Origin: Bog-159 sp963709155
GTDB taxonomy: Bacteria; Acidobacteriota; Terriglobia; Bryobacterales; Bryobacteraceae
Direction of reading: 5' to 3'
Assembly: GCA_963709155.1 (NCBI GenBank)
Contig: CAVPVD010000007.1
Location: 992,001-1,056,000, forward strand
Length of the DNA stretch: 64,000 nucleotides
The position numbers were made by a program, and so were the translations under genes. Every line of letters starts with the position of its first letter. Within the stretch, counting starts at the first letter, position 1. Below, one piece after another: positions 7,580 to 16,053 of the stretch. The notes under the pieces are model-generated. The model ran no database searches. It saw nothing but the letters and a program-made list of their open reading frames with translations, and was not told where the DNA came from.

Positions 7580-10029
7580 TTACCGGACCGTCCCGTGGGC
7601 AGGACGAACTGAAAGACCGCGCCATACGGCTCGTTTTTCTCCGCCCAAAGCCTGCCGCCATGAGCTTCAATGATCGAGCGGCTGATCGGCAATCCCATCC
7701 CGATGCCCTGGGGTTTAGTGGTGAAAAAAGGAGTGAATACTCTCTCGGCTTGTTCAGCCTCGATACCCGGCCCGGTATCTTTCACGGCGACCAGAAGTTC
7801 GCCCGGATCCCGAAGGGTCGACTGAATCACCAGTCGCCGGCGCCCCGCATCGACGCCGGCGGTGGACTCGATAGCGTTCATCACTAGATTAAGAATCACC
7901 TGTTGTAACTGAACCCGGTCAGCGCACACTGCGGGAACATCGGCGTCCAATTCGGTGAGCAACGGGATATTGTTGCGCTGCGTTTCGTGGCGGAGAAGCG
8001 AAATGGTCTCCTCGATCACGGCATTCACGTTAACCGGCACGGCGCCTGCGGTGGTCTTCTTGAAGAGCCTGCGAATCCGCTGCACGATTTCACTTGCCTG
8101 GGTACCGGCTTGAATCACCCTGCCGATGGCGGCGCGCGCCCTCTCCAGGTTGGGAGGCTCGTTCGCCAGCCACGCCGTGCAACTGTCGGCGCTGGCGACG
8201 ATCGAGGCCAGCGGCTGGCTGACCTCGTGAGCAATCGAGGCGGCCAACTCACCCATAGTCATCACCCGATTCGCGTGCGCGAGCTCCGCTTGGGCGTTGC
8301 GCAGATCCTCCTGCGCCTGCTTCCAATCGTGCATATCCACAATTGTGCCGTACCACTTTACGATGCCGCCTTGTGGGTCGAGCAGGGGGAGCGCGCTCAT
8401 GACGCACCAACGGTACGCGGGGCCGGACTTGCGGCAGAGGCGAACCTCGGCTCGGTACGGATGTCCCGTGGCGACGCAAGACATCCACATTTGAACGGCC
8501 CGATCGGCGTCGTCCACATGAAGAAAGTGGGTCCAACCGTTTCCCATCAGCTCTTCGGCCGGGAGTCCCGTGTAAGCGAGCACGCGCGTATTGCAGTAGT
8601 CGATCGCCCCTTCCGCGGTAGCGCTCCACAGCATTTCGGGAATGGTCTCGGTCATGCGGCGGAGATGGAGTTCGCTCGCCCGCAGCCTCTCTTGCGCCAG
8701 TCTGGATTCGGTAATGTCGCGGATGAAGGCGCTAAAGACCCACTCCTCGCGGAGTTTCAGGGGCACTACTTCCAACTCGACGGGGAACTCTGCGCCGCTG
8801 CGCCGGATCGCCGTAATCTCGATCCGCCGCCGCAAGATGGGGCCCTCGCCGGTCGCCAGAAAATGATGCAAGCCACGCTGGTGAGCCGCGCGTAGGTGTT
8901 CCGGAATGATCAGGTCGCCCATTTGCCGGCCGATGGCTTCCGCTGGATTCCAACCGAAGATGTTCTGTGCCTGCTTGTTCCAACTGGTAACCTGCCCGTG
9001 CGAGTTCATGGTAACCACCGCATCGAGCGCGGTCTCGACGATCAATCGCGTGCGTTCTTCGGCCCTTCGCAAATCGTCTTGGGACTGTTTCAAATCGTCG
9101 ATGTCCGTGGAAGTGCCAACAAACCGAAGGATGTCTCCAGCGGCGTCGCGCAGGGCTACGGCTCGATTGAGATGCCAACGATAGGCGCCGTCGGACGCGC
9201 GGCGGAACCTGGCTTCATAGGTGAATCCCCGTTCTGAACGTATACCCTCCCAAAAGCTAGTGGACGCCGTCTCCCGATCCTCGGCGTGAATCACCGACAT
9301 CCACGCCTCTGGATCCGACCGGACGTACTCGAGCTCCTGACCGGTATATCCCAGCCAGTTTTGGTTGACGAAATCGGGCGTTCCATCCGGCCGGAGCGTC
9401 CAGGCCGCCACCGGAATATGTTGCAGCAGGCCTACCTGGAGCCGCAGCTCTTCATTGGCGGCGGCAAGTTCTCTGGTCCGCTGCGCAACCCGGCGATCGA
9501 GTTCGTTCGCCACAGCCTTCTGTTCGCCTAAGAGCCGCGCCGCTTGCAGCCCGATGGACGCCTGATTCGCGGCTACACTGAGAATCAATATCTCGGAACG
9601 CCGCGGAAAATCGCCGCGCTCCGAGCCCGCCAAGATTTCGCCGATTTCACCTTGGAGCCCCAATCCCAATGAAACGAGCGAAAGGTCCCTGCCTGCTATT
9701 GGGACGCGTATCAGCGGAGGCCATCCCCGGGGATCGGGTCCCAGTTGTCGCTTGAACAGTTCACCAATCTCACGCGGTTGGAGGGCCCGTTCCGGCGGTT
9801 GAGCGAATTGCGCGATTTCAACGGGGGCTTGCCTGCCCGAGCTTTTCAATCGCACATAGACAACATCCAACTGGAGCATCCGCAGGATGGCGCCGAGCAA
9901 AGTCTGCACAATCTGGGACGGCTCACTGCCCGTCCAGGTGGCAGGCAGAGCAAACAAGCTGACTAGATCGTTGATGCAACGCTCAAGGCGCTTTACCTCC
10001 GCCGCAGCGTCTTCGGGCTGCACGTCCAT
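7576..10029 (-). CDS. PAS-domain sensor histidine kinase (FixL-like)
   Basis: 817 residues from the ATG at 10029 (MDVQPED); a longer frame upstream would run into the MEDS gene. In order: a GAF-like region (about 20-180), a coiled coil (LDRRVAQRTRELAAANEEL), three PAS/PAC units (about 210-325, 335-455 and 465-580, with NWLGYTG, NIFGWNPAEAIG and RVLAYTGLPAEE), a HisKA H-box SIAHEVSQPLASIVASAD and an HATPase with NLVMNAIES, DTGPGIE and GIGMGLPISRSI. No transmembrane segment is evident, so it is a cytoplasmic sensor. It starts 4 bp after the MEDS gene and overlaps the FixJ-like regulator. The ligand is not predictable. Confidence 0.93.
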   Translation of the reverse strand: MDVQPEDAAAEVKRLERCINDLVSLFALPATWTGSEPSQIVQTLLGAILRMLQLDVVYVRLKSSGRQAPVEIAQFAQPPERALQPREIGELFKRQLGPDPRGWPPLIRVPIAGRDLSLVSLGLGLQGEIGEILAGSERGDFPRRSEILILSVAANQASIGLQAARLLGEQKAVANELDRRVAQRTRELAAANEELRLQVGLLQHIPVAAWTLRPDGTPDFVNQNWLGYTGQELEYVRSDPEAWMSVIHAEDRETASTSFWEGIRSERGFTYEARFRRASDGAYRWHLNRAVALRDAAGDILRFVGTSTDIDDLKQSQDDLRRAEERTRLIVETALDAVVTMNSHGQVTSWNKQAQNIFGWNPAEAIGRQMGDLIIPEHLRAAHQRGLHHFLATGEGPILRRRIEITAIRRSGAEFPVELEVVPLKLREEWVFSAFIRDITESRLAQERLRASELHLRRMTETIPEMLWSATAEGAIDYCNTRVLAYTGLPAEELMGNGWTHFLHVDDADRAVQMWMSCVATGHPYRAEVRLCRKSGPAYRWCVMSALPLLDPQGGIVKWYGTIVDMHDWKQAQEDLRNAQAELAHANRVMTMGELAASIAHEVSQPLASIVASADSCTAWLANEPPNLERARAAIGRVIQAGTQASEIVQRIRRLFKKTTAGAVPVNVNAVIEETISLLRHETQRNNIPLLTELDADVPAVCADRVQLQQVILNLVMNAIESTAGVDAGRRRLVIQSTLRDPGELLVAVKDTGPGIEAEQAERVFTPFFTTKPQGIGMGLPISRSIIEAHGGRLWAEKNEPYGAVFQFVLPTGRSGK

Positions 10030-10033
10030 AATC

Positions 10034-10501
10034 TCAGTCCGTCGCTTGCCGGCTGCCGCGGCTGGCCCGCCGCTGGCGAAATTCTTGCAGGAACTCCTGC
10101 GGCGGCACAAAGAAAGGATTCTGTTGAAGGACGCCGCCCACGCTCAAGGGAAACCCTCCTGGCGCGTTTCCACTGGCGAGTTGCTCAAACACTTCTATCA
10201 TCCGGTCCTGATCGAAGCGGCCATCGGGAAGGTAAACTTCGGAGTTGATGCGAAGCTCCAGTTGCCCACCCTGTTGCGCTGCCTCCGGGTCGATGCCTGC
10301 GGCCATCAGGCGTTGTAAATGGTCCTCACGTTGCTTTGGGTTTACGACATGTACGGCTTTGTCGCCGGATTTTAACCCGTCCTTGATGAATGGAAGCAAC
10401 ACGCGGTATTCTTCCTCATCGTTATTAAAAAACGCGCAGACGTGACGGGTTTCGCTAAGCTGCGATCCCGCTAAGGAGATGGGTGCTGGAACGCTTTTCA
10501 T
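10034..10501 (-). CDS. MEDS-domain (DcmR-like sensory) protein with internal deletion
   Basis: The 155-residue product opens like a MEDS domain: HVCAFFNNDEEEYRVLLPF, GDKAVHVVNPKQREDHL and the QLELR strand. It closes like one too: GGVLQQNPFFVPPQEFLQEF. The middle of the domain, normally holding EWALE..PG..DLVEYEARLN and the YDL strand, is absent. The text jumps from GGFPL to the GGVLQ terminal strand, so roughly 60-65 residues are lost in frame. MEDS domains accompany sensor kinases. This gene starts the operon with the PAS kinase and FixJ-like regulator. Whether the shortened protein folds is unclear. Confidence 0.8.
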   Translation of the reverse strand: MKSVPAPISLAGSQLSETRHVCAFFNNDEEEYRVLLPFIKDGLKSGDKAVHVVNPKQREDHLQRLMAAGIDPEAAQQGGQLELRINSEVYLPDGRFDQDRMIEVFEQLASGNAPGGFPLSVGGVLQQNPFFVPPQEFLQEFRQRRASRGSRQATD

Positions 10502-10762
10502 GGACTAGTCCCTCCTCTGTGAAATAAAGTACAGCGCGGAAATTTAGGAACGCGCTTTGCCCAGGGGTTCTCCTTATTTTCGCACCCCGAACAGCTTGTC
10601 GCCACCGCTAGTGCTGAAAACAGTAACACTGCGTGTCGCGACGGCTGGCGTCGGCCCGCCGACTCTAACGGCTGGCAGTCGCCCATATTGTCTTTCACAT
10701 TTGCCGGTTATTCAAAACACGAGGCGCGGCGTCTGACTTGCTTACGTACACTAAAGGGGATC

Positions 10763-11158
10763 ATGCAACAAGAACAAGTACCTGAAGCTCTGAACAAACA
10801 CTGGCAGGCGTCCGCAAGCGGCGACCTAAACGCGGAACACGATATCTACGCTGAAGACGCCATCTGTGACTATCCGCAGTCAGGCGAACGGATCCTCGGG
10901 CGGCGCAACCTGCAGGCCTTGCGGAGCCATCATCCCGGCAAGCCGTCTGGTTTCAAGATTAAGCGAATTCTGGGAAAGGGCGACCTCTGGATTACGGAAT
11001 ATACAATTACCTACCAGGGACGGCCGGCCTACACCGTGAGCATTATGGAGTTCCTCGACGGTAAGGTCGTACACGAGACTCAGTATTTCGCGGATCCGTT
11101 CGAGGCGCCGGCCTGGCGGAGCCAGTGGGTGCAACGGGAACCCGGTCATGCGGTATGA
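10763..11158 (+). CDS. SnoaL-like (NTF2-fold) protein
   Basis: A 131-residue NTF2-fold protein: NKHWQASASGDLNAEHDIYA followed by AICDYPQSGERILGRRNL, the usual SnoaL-like pattern of helix, acidic patch and strand, and ending with FLDGKVVHETQYFADPFEAP. No signal peptide. An AAAGGGGAT ribosome site precedes the ATG. It overlaps the peroxiredoxin-like gene by 11 bp, so the two are translated together. SnoaL-like proteins range from cyclases and isomerases to ligand-binding proteins; the activity cannot be assigned. Confidence 0.82.
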   Translation: MQQEQVPEALNKHWQASASGDLNAEHDIYAEDAICDYPQSGERILGRRNLQALRSHHPGKPSGFKIKRILGKGDLWITEYTITYQGRPAYTVSIMEFLDGKVVHETQYFADPFEAPAWRSQWVQREPGHAV

Positions 11159-11729
11159 GCTCATACCCGGAAATCATTTTCCGGACTATCAATTGCCCGA
11201 TCACACCGGCACGCCGCGGAGGCTTAGCGAACTCCAGGGAGATGATCCCCTCATCCTGACACTCGCGCGCGGCCACTACTGCCCGAAGGAACACCAGCAG
11301 CATTTGGAGCTAGCCGTCTTTTATCCGAAGATCGCGGTGGCCTACACCCAGATCGTCACGATCTCCACCGATGACCACCACACCCTTCAGGAGTTCCGCG
11401 CTTCGGTGGGAGCGCAGTGGACATTCCTTTCCGACCCCGAGAGGACCCTTCAAAAGGACCTCGACATCCAGGAGTATACCGACCCCGAACACGACCCGAT
11501 GATTCCGCACACACTCACGCTCAAGCCCGGGCTTATTATCCACAGTGTCTATAACGGCTACTGGTTTTGGGGCCGGCCTTCTATCACCGATCTCTGGCAC
11601 GATCTGCGAGCCCTGACGCGAGAGATCCGGCCGGACTGGGATCTGCAGGCGCCCGGACTCCGGGAGGCTTGGAACGCGGGGGAGCTGTCGGCCTTCCATG
11701 GATGGAACAAGAAGCCCAAAGCGCTCTAG
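11148..11729 (+). CDS. Peroxiredoxin-like (AhpC/TSA, thioredoxin-fold) protein
   Basis: A 193-residue thioredoxin-fold protein. It begins PDYQLPDHTGTPRRLSEL, the AhpC/TSA entry, and has LARGHYCPKEHQQH where typical members carry (Y/F)RGxWCPxC. The first, peroxidatic-type Cys is kept, while the second Cys is replaced by Glu. QIVTISTD and FLSDPERTLQKDLDI follow as in the family, then HTLTLKPGLIIHSVYNGYWFWGRP. This suggests a 1-Cys mechanism or a non-catalytic relative. It forms an overlapping pair with the SnoaL-like gene, and is probably cytoplasmic. Confidence 0.82.
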   Translation: MRYELIPGNHFPDYQLPDHTGTPRRLSELQGDDPLILTLARGHYCPKEHQQHLELAVFYPKIAVAYTQIVTISTDDHHTLQEFRASVGAQWTFLSDPERTLQKDLDIQEYTDPEHDPMIPHTLTLKPGLIIHSVYNGYWFWGRPSITDLWHDLRALTREIRPDWDLQAPGLREAWNAGELSAFHGWNKKPKAL

Positions 11730-11804
11730 TTAGTAGTCCGGTGAAGTTGTGGGGCATGGTTGTCATCTGCCTCACACGCAACGGCCACGCGCCGGCCATC
11801 CCGT

Positions 11805-12365
11805 TTACCTCTTGCCGTACGCCGTGAAAATATAATCCTTTGCCGCCACTCCCGTATGGCAGGCGAAGCCGCATGTGACCACTCCGGTCGGATCGGGCTT
11901 GAATGTGTCCGATGCGGGATCATAGTCGAACGCGGCGTATGCCCATCCCTTCGTGCCGGGGAATTTTGCGTTGTTCTTTTCGATGAAGAAGACGTCTTGC
12001 AAAGTATCCGGCACCCTCACAAAAAAGGGAGCCTCCGTGTTCTTCTTGGGTTTCCACTCGATTTTTGCGATCCTGGAGCCGTCCGGAAAAGGCTTACCGT
12101 TGCCGGGCACGCCGGCTCTGTAAGCGTCGATCATGATGGGATTGGCCACCATCACCTTAAGCAGCTGTTCGGTTTGACTGACTGCGACCACCTGCCAGTT
12201 CTCGTATCCCCTGAAGTCAGCGAATGCGAGCCCGTTGGGCACTCGCAGTTTGTACTTATCCTCCCCGCCAAACGCCCTGCAGCCGAGGACCGCCAGCGCT
12301 ATGCCAAGTGCGGCCGCCGAGACCATTCGTAAACTGCGCGACGGCAAAAACCGTTTATCCATCAT
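11805..12365 (-). CDS. Cytochrome P460-family exported protein
   Basis: 186 residues from the ATG at 12365, which has an excellent AGGAGGA site. The N-terminus is an export signal with a possible lipobox (LAVLGC). The P460 pattern follows: NGLAFADFRGYENWQVV, PIMIDAYRAGVPGNGKPFPDGS and IEWKPKK, ending KDYIFTAYGKR. The heme-attachment site reads CGFACH, that is C-x3-CH rather than the usual C-x2-CH. P460 proteins are periplasmic heme proteins with a lysine or other crosslink, some oxidising hydroxylamine or NO. It lies downstream of egtD on the same strand, but a 106-bp gap gives no proof of co-transcription. Confidence 0.87.
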   Translation of the reverse strand: MMDKRFLPSRSLRMVSAAALGIALAVLGCRAFGGEDKYKLRVPNGLAFADFRGYENWQVVAVSQTEQLLKVMVANPIMIDAYRAGVPGNGKPFPDGSRIAKIEWKPKKNTEAPFFVRVPDTLQDVFFIEKNNAKFPGTKGWAYAAFDYDPASDTFKPDPTGVVTCGFACHTGVAAKDYIFTAYGKR

Positions 12366-12471
12366 AAATTCCTCCTCCTTGCGATGCAGCACAGCCGCAT
12401 CATTATTGAGACTCAGGCCAACGCGAAATCGATCGCTCTTTAGGAACTTCGCAGAGCTTCTGCAACAATCC

Positions 12472-13482
12472 CTAGCCCGGCCGAACGCTCGCCAGCGTGA
12501 GCGCATACCACCGCCGCGCGTCGGTCCAAGTCTGTTCGATTGTAAACCCGCTATCCCTCAATAGGGCGGCGAGCGTTTTCTCCGTGAACTTGTAGCTGTT
12601 CTCGGTATGGATGGTTTCAAGAGCCGCGAATTGGATAGTGAGTTGTGCCGCCGGGATGGTGACACATTGACTGCGCTTGCTTTCCAGATGCATTTCGATT
12701 CGCGACTCCATGCGATTCCAGCGCGCCCGATGCCGGAAACCGCCGATATCGAAGTTCGCGCCGAGTTCCCGGTTAAGGCGATGCAGCAAGTTCAGATTGA
12801 AGGCGGCGGTGACGCCATCCCGGTCGTCATAGGCCCGCACAAGGGTCAACTCGTCTTTGACCATATCCGTGCCCAGTAATAGCCCATCGCCGGCGCGGAG
12901 CTCGGACCTCAGATTACGAAGGATACCCCGCGCCTCCTCCGGTGAGAAGTTGCCGATGCTGGAACCGATGTACAGCGCCAGCGTGGTCCCATCGAACCAT
13001 TCCAGATTCGGCGGGTGAGTCACGTAATTCGCCACCATCGGCTGCAACAGCAGATCCGGAAACAGGCAACCGATGCTATCACACGCCGCGTCGAGGGCGT
13101 CCGATGAGACATCCACCGGAAAGTAGGCGACCCTGTTTCGCAGGCGCGTCGCGGCCGCCAGCAGAATGCCGGTCTTCGCGGCAGTCCCCGCTCCCAACTC
13201 CAGCAAGCGCAGCGGCCGGCAGGAGCCGGGACCCATCGCCTGGATAATCGCATCGGCATAGCAGGCTAAAATGCCGCGCTCGGTTCGTGTTGGATAGTAT
13301 TCCGGCAAAGCTGTGATCCATTCAAAAAGACGCGAACCTTCGGAATCGTAGAGCATCCACGGAACCACCAATGACCGCGGGCGCTTGCGCAGGCCCCTCC
13401 AAACCTCATCGATCAGCGCCTCACGCGCGTCCAGGGGAGAGAGGGTTTTTCCCTGGATCTCTATATCGGTCGCAATATTCAT
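12472..13482 (-). CDS. egtD: L-histidine N-alpha-methyltransferase EgtD
   Basis: EgtD trimethylates histidine with three S-adenosylmethionines to make hercynine, the first step to ergothioneine. The 336-residue product from the ATG at 13482 has RGLRKRPRSLVVPWMLYD, GSRLFEWITALPEYYPTRTE (family signature), the SAM-binding LLELGAGTAAKT, YFPVDVSSDAL, LYIGSSIGNF and DMVKD. Its length is typical (about 320 residues). It follows egtB by 14 bp, so they form an operon. No egtA, egtC or egtE is present nearby, as in the reduced pathways of many bacteria. Confidence 0.94.
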   Translation of the reverse strand: MNIATDIEIQGKTLSPLDAREALIDEVWRGLRKRPRSLVVPWMLYDSEGSRLFEWITALPEYYPTRTERGILACYADAIIQAMGPGSCRPLRLLELGAGTAAKTGILLAAATRLRNRVAYFPVDVSSDALDAACDSIGCLFPDLLLQPMVANYVTHPPNLEWFDGTTLALYIGSSIGNFSPEEARGILRNLRSELRAGDGLLLGTDMVKDELTLVRAYDDRDGVTAAFNLNLLHRLNRELGANFDIGGFRHRARWNRMESRIEMHLESKRSQCVTIPAAQLTIQFAALETIHTENSYKFTEKTLAALLRDSGFTIEQTWTDARRWYALTLASVRPG

Positions 13483-13496
13483 CTTCAGGATTCCCT

Positions 13497-14804
13497 TTAG
13501 GCGGCCAAGCGTATTCCCGTGAATTGCCACCGTGTGGCAGGTTGAAAGAAATTGCGGTAAGTTGCCCTGATGTGGCTGGCGGGCGTGACGCAGGATCCTC
13601 CACGCAGGATCATCTGGCTCGACATGAACTTGCCGTTGTATTCGCCCAGTGAGCCCGGAAGGGGCCGGTAGCCCGGGTAACCGGTGTAGGCGCTTGCGGT
13701 CCACTCCCATGCGTCGCCGAAGAGCTGATCCAGGCCATCGCTGCATGCGATTGCGGGATGCAGCCTTCCGCCCTCGAGCAAGTTTCCGCGCACCGGACTT
13801 CCACTCGCGGCCAGTTCCCATTCCGCCTCTGTCGGGAGGCGGCAGCCTTTCCAGCGCGCAAACGCATCGGCCTCGAAAAAACTCACGTGGCATACGGGCG
13901 TGTCAACTAACTCCGAAAGCGGATGCCAACTGCGCAGCGTAAAGATACGCCAGCCCGTAGTGTCCGTGGCGTCCCGTTCCCAATAGAGCGGCGCCCGCCA
14001 CCCTTGCTTCTTCACCGTATCCCAGCCTTCGGAGAGCCAGAGTTCGGGGCGCGCAAATGCGTCGTCGGACATAAACTGCAAGTACTCGCGACACGTCACG
14101 CTGCGGTTGGCTATGTCAAAACCATCCACGTACACCTTGTGGCGCGGGGTTTCATTATCGAAGCAAAAGTCGAGGGAGGTTCTCAAGTCGATCGGATAGC
14201 CGATTTCAATCACGCCGCCCGGAAAGCGATGCCACGCGAAGTCGCGCGACCGAACCCTGCTCGTTCCGGCCAAAGGCGCAGGATTATATGCCGGGCGTAG
14301 CGGATTCGAGAAGAAGGCATGCTTGATATCGGTGAGCATCAATTCCTGATGCTGCTGCTCGTGGTTCACGCCCAACAGGATGCGTCGCGCGGTGTCGTCG
14401 TGTATGTGCCCGCCGAACAACTCTTCCATCGCTTCGTCCACATGCACCCGAAAATCGAGAACCTCGTCGAGTGAAGGACGCGAAAACGAGGCCCGCAGGT
14501 GCTTCTCCGGTATCTCCGCGCCGAGTGAGTTGTAATAACTGTTGAACAACCAACGAAATTCTTCACGAAAGGGCTTGTAACCCACGAGAAAGGGACGTAG
14601 AACGAATGTCTCAAAAAACCAGGTGGTATGGGCCAGGTGCCACTTCATCGGACTGGCTTCCGCGCAGGATTGCACCATTTGATCCTCCGCGGATACCCCC
14701 GCGGCGAGAGCCGCCGTCATCGATCGAGTGGTTCGGTACCGGATGCCAAGAGCGCTACCCACTCCGGCCAGCGCGCGATCGAGTAATGTTGCTTCGGCGG
14801 TCAT
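13497..14804 (-). CDS. egtB: Ergothioneine biosynthesis sulfoxide synthase EgtB
   Basis: EgtB is a non-heme iron enzyme that uses oxygen to join hercynine to a thiol (gamma-glutamylcysteine or cysteine). The 435 residues from ATG 14804 show the DinB-like half with the iron ligands (HLAHTTWFFETF, then NHEQQHQELMLTD, giving H-x3-H-x-E). The C-type-lectin/FGE half has CRLPTEAEWELAASG, GDAWEWTASAY, LRGGSCVTPASHIRATYRNF and FTGIRLA. With no egtA or egtC near, cysteine may be the thiol donor, as known for the EgtB of the acidobacterium Chloracidobacterium (inference by analogy). It is the first gene of the egtB-egtD operon. Confidence 0.94.
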   Translation of the reverse strand: MTAEATLLDRALAGVGSALGIRYRTTRSMTAALAAGVSAEDQMVQSCAEASPMKWHLAHTTWFFETFVLRPFLVGYKPFREEFRWLFNSYYNSLGAEIPEKHLRASFSRPSLDEVLDFRVHVDEAMEELFGGHIHDDTARRILLGVNHEQQHQELMLTDIKHAFFSNPLRPAYNPAPLAGTSRVRSRDFAWHRFPGGVIEIGYPIDLRTSLDFCFDNETPRHKVYVDGFDIANRSVTCREYLQFMSDDAFARPELWLSEGWDTVKKQGWRAPLYWERDATDTTGWRIFTLRSWHPLSELVDTPVCHVSFFEADAFARWKGCRLPTEAEWELAASGSPVRGNLLEGGRLHPAIACSDGLDQLFGDAWEWTASAYTGYPGYRPLPGSLGEYNGKFMSSQMILRGGSCVTPASHIRATYRNFFQPATRWQFTGIRLAA

Positions 14805-14995
14805 GGCCCGGCAGAGTTGCACTTCAAGAACCAATCGTCATTTTCCGGATCTGAGTGGCCCAGCCGTAGCCTCAGATATCGGTAAAGCCACTCACCGGAC
14901 ACCGATGGCCGACTATCGACAGAGACATCCTGGCGTACTGGCCCGTGCTTTCCCCGGCCTCGAAATTGCATTATGATTCGCGCGAAGGCGAATTA

Positions 14996-16053
14996 ATGAC
15001 CAAGACGTACGACGCCATTGTGATCGGAACCGGTCAGGCCGGGCCCTTCCTAACCGCGCGGCTGACAGCGGCGGGGATGAAGGTCGCCGTCATCGAGCGC
15101 AAGTTGTTTCGAGGAACTTGCGTCAACACGGGTTGCACCCCTACCAAGGCTATGGTCGCGAGTGCCCATGCGGCTCACGTGGCTCGGCGCGCGGCCGATT
15201 TCGGAGTAGTCACCAATGGCCCAATAGGCGTCAACATGAAGAGGGTCAAGTCGCGGAAAAACGTCATTGCAGAAAATCCGGTCCACGGCCGCTTGGGGAT
15301 CGCAGAAATCCCCTACCTAACCAACAGCTCAATCCTCGACCTCGACTCTCTCCCACGTCACCTGATCATCGTGGGAGGCGGCTACATTGGCCTGGAATTC
15401 GCCCAGATGTGCCGCAGATTCGGAAGTGAAGTGACCATCATCGGCAGAGCACCACGCCTGGCAAGGCGCGAGGACGAAGATATGTCTACTGCCATCCGGG
15501 ATATCCTGGAGCGCGAAGGTATCAACGTCCGTCTCAACTCCTCGCGCATTGGCTTTTCGAGGCGCGGAGACGAGATTCTCGCTCATCTTGACTGCGCCGG
15601 CGGCGATCGCGAAGTCAGTGGATCGCATCTCCTGCTCGCGGTGGGGCGCCGTCCAAATACCGATGACCTGGGTTTGACGCAGGCCGGTGTGGCGGTCGAC
15701 AAACACGGATACATCGTTGTGGATGACCAGTTGCGCACCAGCATTGCCGGGATTTGGGCGTTGGGCGATTGCAACGGAAAAGGCGCCTACACGCACACAG
15801 CCTTGAACGATTCGGAAATCGTCGGCGCGAACCTGGTGGATGCTCAGACCCTTGAGATTCTGGGAGCCGCCATTCTCGGAACCGGGGGGGATGAGGCTAT
15901 CCACTCGATCCTTGACGTGAATTCGCCAAAGCGCCCTATACGGTGATACAAAGAGCCTTGCACATTCACCCGACCGTTTCGGAGCACATCTCCACTATGC
16001 TCGGCGAACTCCAACCGCTTTCAGACGCTTCCCGGCAGCGTGCGGCGACATGA
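14996..16053 (+). pseudogene. Mercuric-reductase-like FAD/NAD(P) disulfide oxidoreductase, decayed
   Basis: It opens as a normal flavin disulfide reductase: AIVIGTGQAGPFLTARL and the redox-active pair CVNTGC. About 55-60 residues, including the second FAD strand (xFINVG), are missing between KSRKNVI (about 15265) and AEIPYLTNSSILDLD (about 15305). The NAD site IIVGGGYIGLEFAQM and IWALGDCNG are intact. A second loss of about 70 residues falls at about 15838-15845, between GANLVD and AQTLEILGAAILGTGGDEA. Finally the frame slips at about 15920: the conserved tail (FAKAPYTVIQRALHIHPTV, then MLGELQPL) is readable one frame over and ends at 16053, where its TGA overlaps the ATG of the next gene. 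The first frame stops at 15946 after 316 residues. Confidence 0.85.

Noticed and set aside
7987..8895. Plus-strand frame (302 codons) opposite the PAS kinase
   Set aside because: Antisense shadow; the kinase domains are continuous on the minus strand.
10498..10698. Minus-strand 66-codon frame upstream of the MEDS gene
   Set aside because: Lacks a family match, and its SCSGC segment is not a true lipobox context. It overlaps the MEDS start by 4 bp but reads like intergenic sequence.
10600..10760. Sigma-54 promoter (TGGCA...TTG) upstream of the SnoaL-like gene
   Set aside because: TGGCAGTCGCCCATATTGTC lacks the GC at the -12 position with correct spacing.
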